Notes under the pieces: model-generated
Databases searched by the model: none
Told to the model about the DNA's origin: nothing
What the model saw: the letters and a program-made list of their open reading frames with translations, nothing else
Part shown: positions 61,066 to 64,000 of the stretch, one piece after another
Layout of the letters: each line of letters begins with the position of its first letter
Numbering within the stretch: the stretch's first letter is position 1
From: Flavobacterium frigidarium DSM 17623
GTDB taxonomy: Bacteria; Bacteroidota; Bacteroidia; Flavobacteriales; Flavobacteriaceae
Length of the DNA: 64,000 nt
Assembly (NCBI RefSeq): GCF_000425505.1
Contig: NZ_AUDO01000012.1
Location: 1 to 64,000 of the forward strand
Reading direction: 5' to 3'
Translations under genes and position numbers: made by a program

Positions 61066-63267
61066 ATGAAAAGAAATTATAAAATACTCCTTACAATTGT
61101 CCTCTTATCTGTGACATTGTTTGCATTTAAAATTAAATCAGGAAACGAACCAGATCCAGATAGGGATAAATTATTATTAGAATTATTAACTTTTGTTATC
61201 GAAAAAGGGCACTACAGTCCAGCTGCTATAGATGATGAGTTTTCTAAAGGAATTTATAAAGATTATGTACAAGCCTTAGATCCATCTAAGCGTTTTTTCA
61301 TGCAGTCTGATATTGATGATTTTGCCAAATATGAATTGCTTTTAGACAATGAAATTATTGATAAGGATTTGACATTTTTTGATCTTACTTACACTCGTTT
61401 GATGAAAAGAATGGAAGAGAGTAAAGCGATTTATACAGATGTTTTGAAAGCACCTTTTAATTACAAAGAGGACGAATCATTTAACACAGATTATGAAAAA
61501 GCACCTTATGCTAAAAATAGTAAAGAATTAAAAGAAAGATGGCGTAAGCAAGTTAAATTGTCTGCTTTAGCGACTTTAACTGATCGTATTAAAGTTCAAG
61601 ATGATAATGCTAAAAAATTAGCGGCGGCAACTAATAAAGATAGTATTTCGAAAATAATTGATAAGGCAAAGTCTTATGAGGAACTTGAAAAGGAAACACG
61701 TGAAAATGCAAAAAAATCACTAGATGAGTATTTTGGATTTATGAATGATTTAGATAGAGAAGATTGGTTCTCTGTTTATATTAATTCGATTACAGCACGT
61801 TTTGACCCACACACAAACTATTTTGCTCCAGAAGAAAAAGAGCGTTTCGATGTAAGTATCAGTGGGAAACTTGAAGGTATAGGTGCGCGTTTACAAAAGA
61901 AAAATGATTACACTGAAATATCAGATTTAATTTCTGGTGGACCGGCTTGGAGAGGGAAAGATCTTGAGGCAGGTGATGTAATTATGAAAGTGGCTCAAGG
62001 AAATGAAAAACCTGTGGATATCGTAGGGATGCGTCTTGATGATGTGGTGAAAAAAATTAAAGGACCTAAAGGTTCAGAAGTAAGGTTAACCGTTAAAAAA
62101 GTTGATGGTACTATAAAAGTTATTTCGATCATTAGAGATATTGTTGAAATCGAAGAAACATACGCAAAGTCTAGTATCGTTATGAAAAACGGTATGAAAT
62201 ATGGGATAATTTACTTGCCTAAATTCTATATTGATTTCGAAAATAGAGATGGTAGAGATGCAGGTAAAGATATCGCATTAGAAGTAGAGAGATTTAAGGC
62301 TGCTAATGTAGACGGAATTGTCTTAGATGTAAGAGACGATGGTGGTGGTTCATTATCTACTGTAGTAGATATTGCAGGCTTGTTTATTGAGCAAGGACCT
62401 ATAGTTCAAATTAAATCTGCTGGTAGAAAAAAAGAAGTTTTATATGATAAAGATGCAAAAATCGAATGGGATAAACCATTAGTGATTGTTGTAAATAGTT
62501 TTTCGGCATCAGCCTCAGAAATTTTAGCAGCTGCGATCCAAGATTATAAAAGAGGAGTTATCATAGGGAGTAAACAAACGTATGGTAAAGGAACTGTTCA
62601 AAATGTTATTGATTTAAATCAGTTTATGAGAAGTAGTAGTGTAGGTGATCTAGGTGCCTTGAAAACTACAACTCAAAAATTTTATAGAATCAATGGTGGG
62701 TCAACGCAACTTGAAGGAGTAAGCAGTGATGTAGTGATGCCAGATAGATACGCTTATTTAAAAATGGGTGAACGTGATGTTGATAATGCTATGCCATGGG
62801 ATAAAATCGATGCAGCGCCATATAAAGTTTGGGAAAAATCAGCTAATTTTAATACAGCAATTGCTAATAGTAAACAACGAGTAGCAAGTAATCCTCAATT
62901 TCAGTTGATGGAAGAAAGTGCTAAATGGGTAGATAGTCGAAGTAAAGACAATACGTATAGCTTGAATATGGATAAATTTAAAGCTGCGCAAAATGACATC
63001 GAAGAAAAAGCTAAAAAATACCGTCCACTATCTGATTATAAAAACGATTTGATATTTACTTCACTTCCTTATGAAGTAACCGAAATGAAGAGCGATGCAA
63101 GTCTTAAAGAAAAACGTGAAAGATGGCATGAGAGTTTGTCCAAAGATATTTATATCGAAGAAGCTTTAAATGTGTTAGACGATCTTCAAGATGGTACTAA
63201 CCCTAAAAGAACAGTGACAAAAATAAAAAATGATAAACTAAAAAGTGATAAATTAGCAAAATCATAG
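61066..63267 (+). CDS. prc: Carboxy-terminal processing peptidase (Prc/Tsp), S41A
   Basis: A 733-residue periplasmic serine protease: signal 1-20 (FAFKI), N-terminal Prc domain (about 25-230), PDZ (about 240-320, GKLEGIGARLQKKN; SGGPAWRGKDLEAGD), S41 protease core (about 330-540) and a C-terminal helical domain. The motif SASASE lies at 480-485, and TYGKG carries the general-base Lys508. It degrades misfolded or tagged periplasmic proteins. A second in-frame ATG at 61045 would add seven residues; MKRNYKILL at 61066 gives a cleaner signal peptide and is preferred. Confidence 0.92.
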   Translation: MKRNYKILLTIVLLSVTLFAFKIKSGNEPDPDRDKLLLELLTFVIEKGHYSPAAIDDEFSKGIYKDYVQALDPSKRFFMQSDIDDFAKYELLLDNEIIDKDLTFFDLTYTRLMKRMEESKAIYTDVLKAPFNYKEDESFNTDYEKAPYAKNSKELKERWRKQVKLSALATLTDRIKVQDDNAKKLAAATNKDSISKIIDKAKSYEELEKETRENAKKSLDEYFGFMNDLDREDWFSVYINSITARFDPHTNYFAPEEKERFDVSISGKLEGIGARLQKKNDYTEISDLISGGPAWRGKDLEAGDVIMKVAQGNEKPVDIVGMRLDDVVKKIKGPKGSEVRLTVKKVDGTIKVISIIRDIVEIEETYAKSSIVMKNGMKYGIIYLPKFYIDFENRDGRDAGKDIALEVERFKAANVDGIVLDVRDDGGGSLSTVVDIAGLFIEQGPIVQIKSAGRKKEVLYDKDAKIEWDKPLVIVVNSFSASASEILAAAIQDYKRGVIIGSKQTYGKGTVQNVIDLNQFMRSSSVGDLGALKTTTQKFYRINGGSTQLEGVSSDVVMPDRYAYLKMGERDVDNAMPWDKIDAAPYKVWEKSANFNTAIANSKQRVASNPQFQLMEESAKWVDSRSKDNTYSLNMDKFKAAQNDIEEKAKKYRPLSDYKNDLIFTSLPYEVTEMKSDASLKEKRERWHESLSKDIYIEEALNVLDDLQDGTNPKRTVTKIKNDKLKSDKLAKS

Positions 63268-63280
63268 TAGTAAATCATAA

Positions 63281-64000
63281 ATGAACAATAATATAACTCA
63301 GTCTTTAACAGCTATTGCGCTCCAAAAATTCAAAAAGAATTTTTGGGGCGTTTTTAGTTTTGCCTTTATTTTAATATTAGTACTCACCTCGATATTTGCT
63401 TATGTATTAGCACCTGATAAATCAGAAAATGCGAACCAAATGCATTTATCGATTCATTCTAAATCTCCAGGGTTCAAAGTTCAAATATTAACGATTCCAT
63501 TAAGTCAAAAGCAAGACAATCATTTTAGTGATTATTTTTTTGGTGCAGCCAATACCGTAACTGAAGTTCCGATTACTTCTTATTCGATTACAAACAATAA
63601 ACTAACATACATTGAATATTCTGACGAGCCATCTTTAAAGATGGAGAAAGAAATAAGCCTAAGTGCATTTTATGACATTAGTACGATTAAAGAAGTTTCG
63701 GATAAATACATTAGTACAAGAACTTTTTATTTTGGTACAGATAAATATGGTAGAGATTTACTGAGCCGTATGTTAATAGGTTCACGTGTTTCTATTTCTA
63801 TAGGGGTGGTCGCTGTAGTAATCTCTCTAATTGTAGGTATATTTTTTGGTGCAATAGGAGGTTATTTTGGAGGAAAAACAGATGCTTTAATTATGTGGAT
63901 TGTAAATATCATATGGTCAATCCCTACCTTACTATTGGTTATTGCTATTACACTTGCTCTAGGAAAAGGATTTTGGCAGGTCTTTGTGGCTGTGGGGTTA
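63281..64000 (+). CDS. ABC transporter permease, OppC/DppC type (3' truncated)
   Basis: Begins with ATG at 63281, 13 bases after prc, and stays open to the window end (240 codons). An N-terminal helix (about 23-43, FSFAFILILVLTSIFAYVL) is followed by a long periplasmic loop and then FYFGTDKYGRDLLSRMLIGSRVSI, the conserved OppC N-terminal motif (GTDxxGRDxxSRxxxGxRxS). The membrane domain starts after it (IGVVAVVISLIVGIFFGAIGGYFGG). Predicted inner-membrane subunit of a peptide or nickel ABC importer. The C-terminus is cut by the window. Its partner subunits are not in the window. Confidence 0.9.
   Translation, partial: MNNNITQSLTAIALQKFKKNFWGVFSFAFILILVLTSIFAYVLAPDKSENANQMHLSIHSKSPGFKVQILTIPLSQKQDNHFSDYFFGAANTVTEVPITSYSITNNKLTYIEYSDEPSLKMEKEISLSAFYDISTIKEVSDKYISTRTFYFGTDKYGRDLLSRMLIGSRVSISIGVVAVVISLIVGIFFGAIGGYFGGKTDALIMWIVNIIWSIPTLLLVIAITLALGKGFWQVFVAVGL

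Overview
The window reads as chromosomal DNA of a Flavobacterium-like member of the Bacteroidota (Flavobacteriaceae). The evidence is low GC, SusC/SusD pairs, lipoproteins with short signal peptides, a mevalonate pathway, absence of Shine-Dalgarno sequences, and several promoters with the phylum's TTG / TAnnTTTG boxes. The boxes also settle several start codons: the longest open frames of the pseudouridine synthase, mvaD and tspO begin upstream of their own -7 boxes, so shorter starts are given here. Most genes are ordinary housekeeping or catabolic genes. Mobile DNA is limited to an IS3-family end at the left edge, an InsA-like ORF and small intergenic repeats.

Layout. 1-331: right end of an IS3-family element. 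506-4093: DUF885 peptidase-like lipoprotein, NTF2-like protein, RluB-type pseudouridine synthase and an interspersed repeat. 4094-7724: isoprenoid block on the minus strand (mvaD, a ParE/RelE-type toxin-antitoxin pair, mevalonate kinase, UbiA-type prenyltransferase), divergent from tspO. 8312-10062: tandem duplicate of a secreted carboxypeptidase-regulatory-like protein, each copy followed by a CAGT-rich repeat array. 10158-12085: flavoprotein and glycerophosphodiesterase. 12245-28190: maltose/starch utilisation locus. Its minus arm holds MFS transporter, beta-phosphoglucomutase, GH65 phosphorylase, GH31 glucosidase and GH13 amylase; then comes a LacI regulator, and the plus arm is susC-susD-susE. 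Starch is cut outside, oligosaccharides enter through SusCD, and maltose is imported and split by phosphorolysis.

28293-38746 is a roughly 10.5 kb minus-strand operon for short-chain fatty acids: porin, DUF4212 small subunit, acetate-type Na+ symporter, a small two-TM protein, an SLC5-STAC-histidine kinase (CbrA-like), a receiver-only response regulator, a propionyl/acyl-CoA synthetase and acetyl-CoA synthetase. It sits downstream of an InsA-like zinc-ribbon/HTH gene. The pairing of each SLC5 module with its own small GGFP-containing membrane protein is the most interesting architecture in the window.

39673-39748 is tRNA-Phe. 39849-46087 runs coaX, an outer membrane protein, lptC, a small membrane protein, a CorC/HlyC protein and a SurA/PpiD-like isomerase. 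46180-48500 holds a second mevalonate pair: class II HMG-CoA reductase and a GYDIA-family GHMP kinase that may be the missing phosphomevalonate kinase. 48682-55992 is a peptide-use operon: DPP IV, three tandem POT transporters and a thioredoxin-like protein. 56036-60835 carries comEC, an NlpC/P60 lipoprotein, lpxB, a small membrane protein and surE. 61066-64000 carries a C-terminal processing protease and the start of an OppC/DppC-type permease cut by the window edge.

I saw no CRISPR array, prophage, rRNA or classical defence island. The only defence-like module is the toxin-antitoxin pair.
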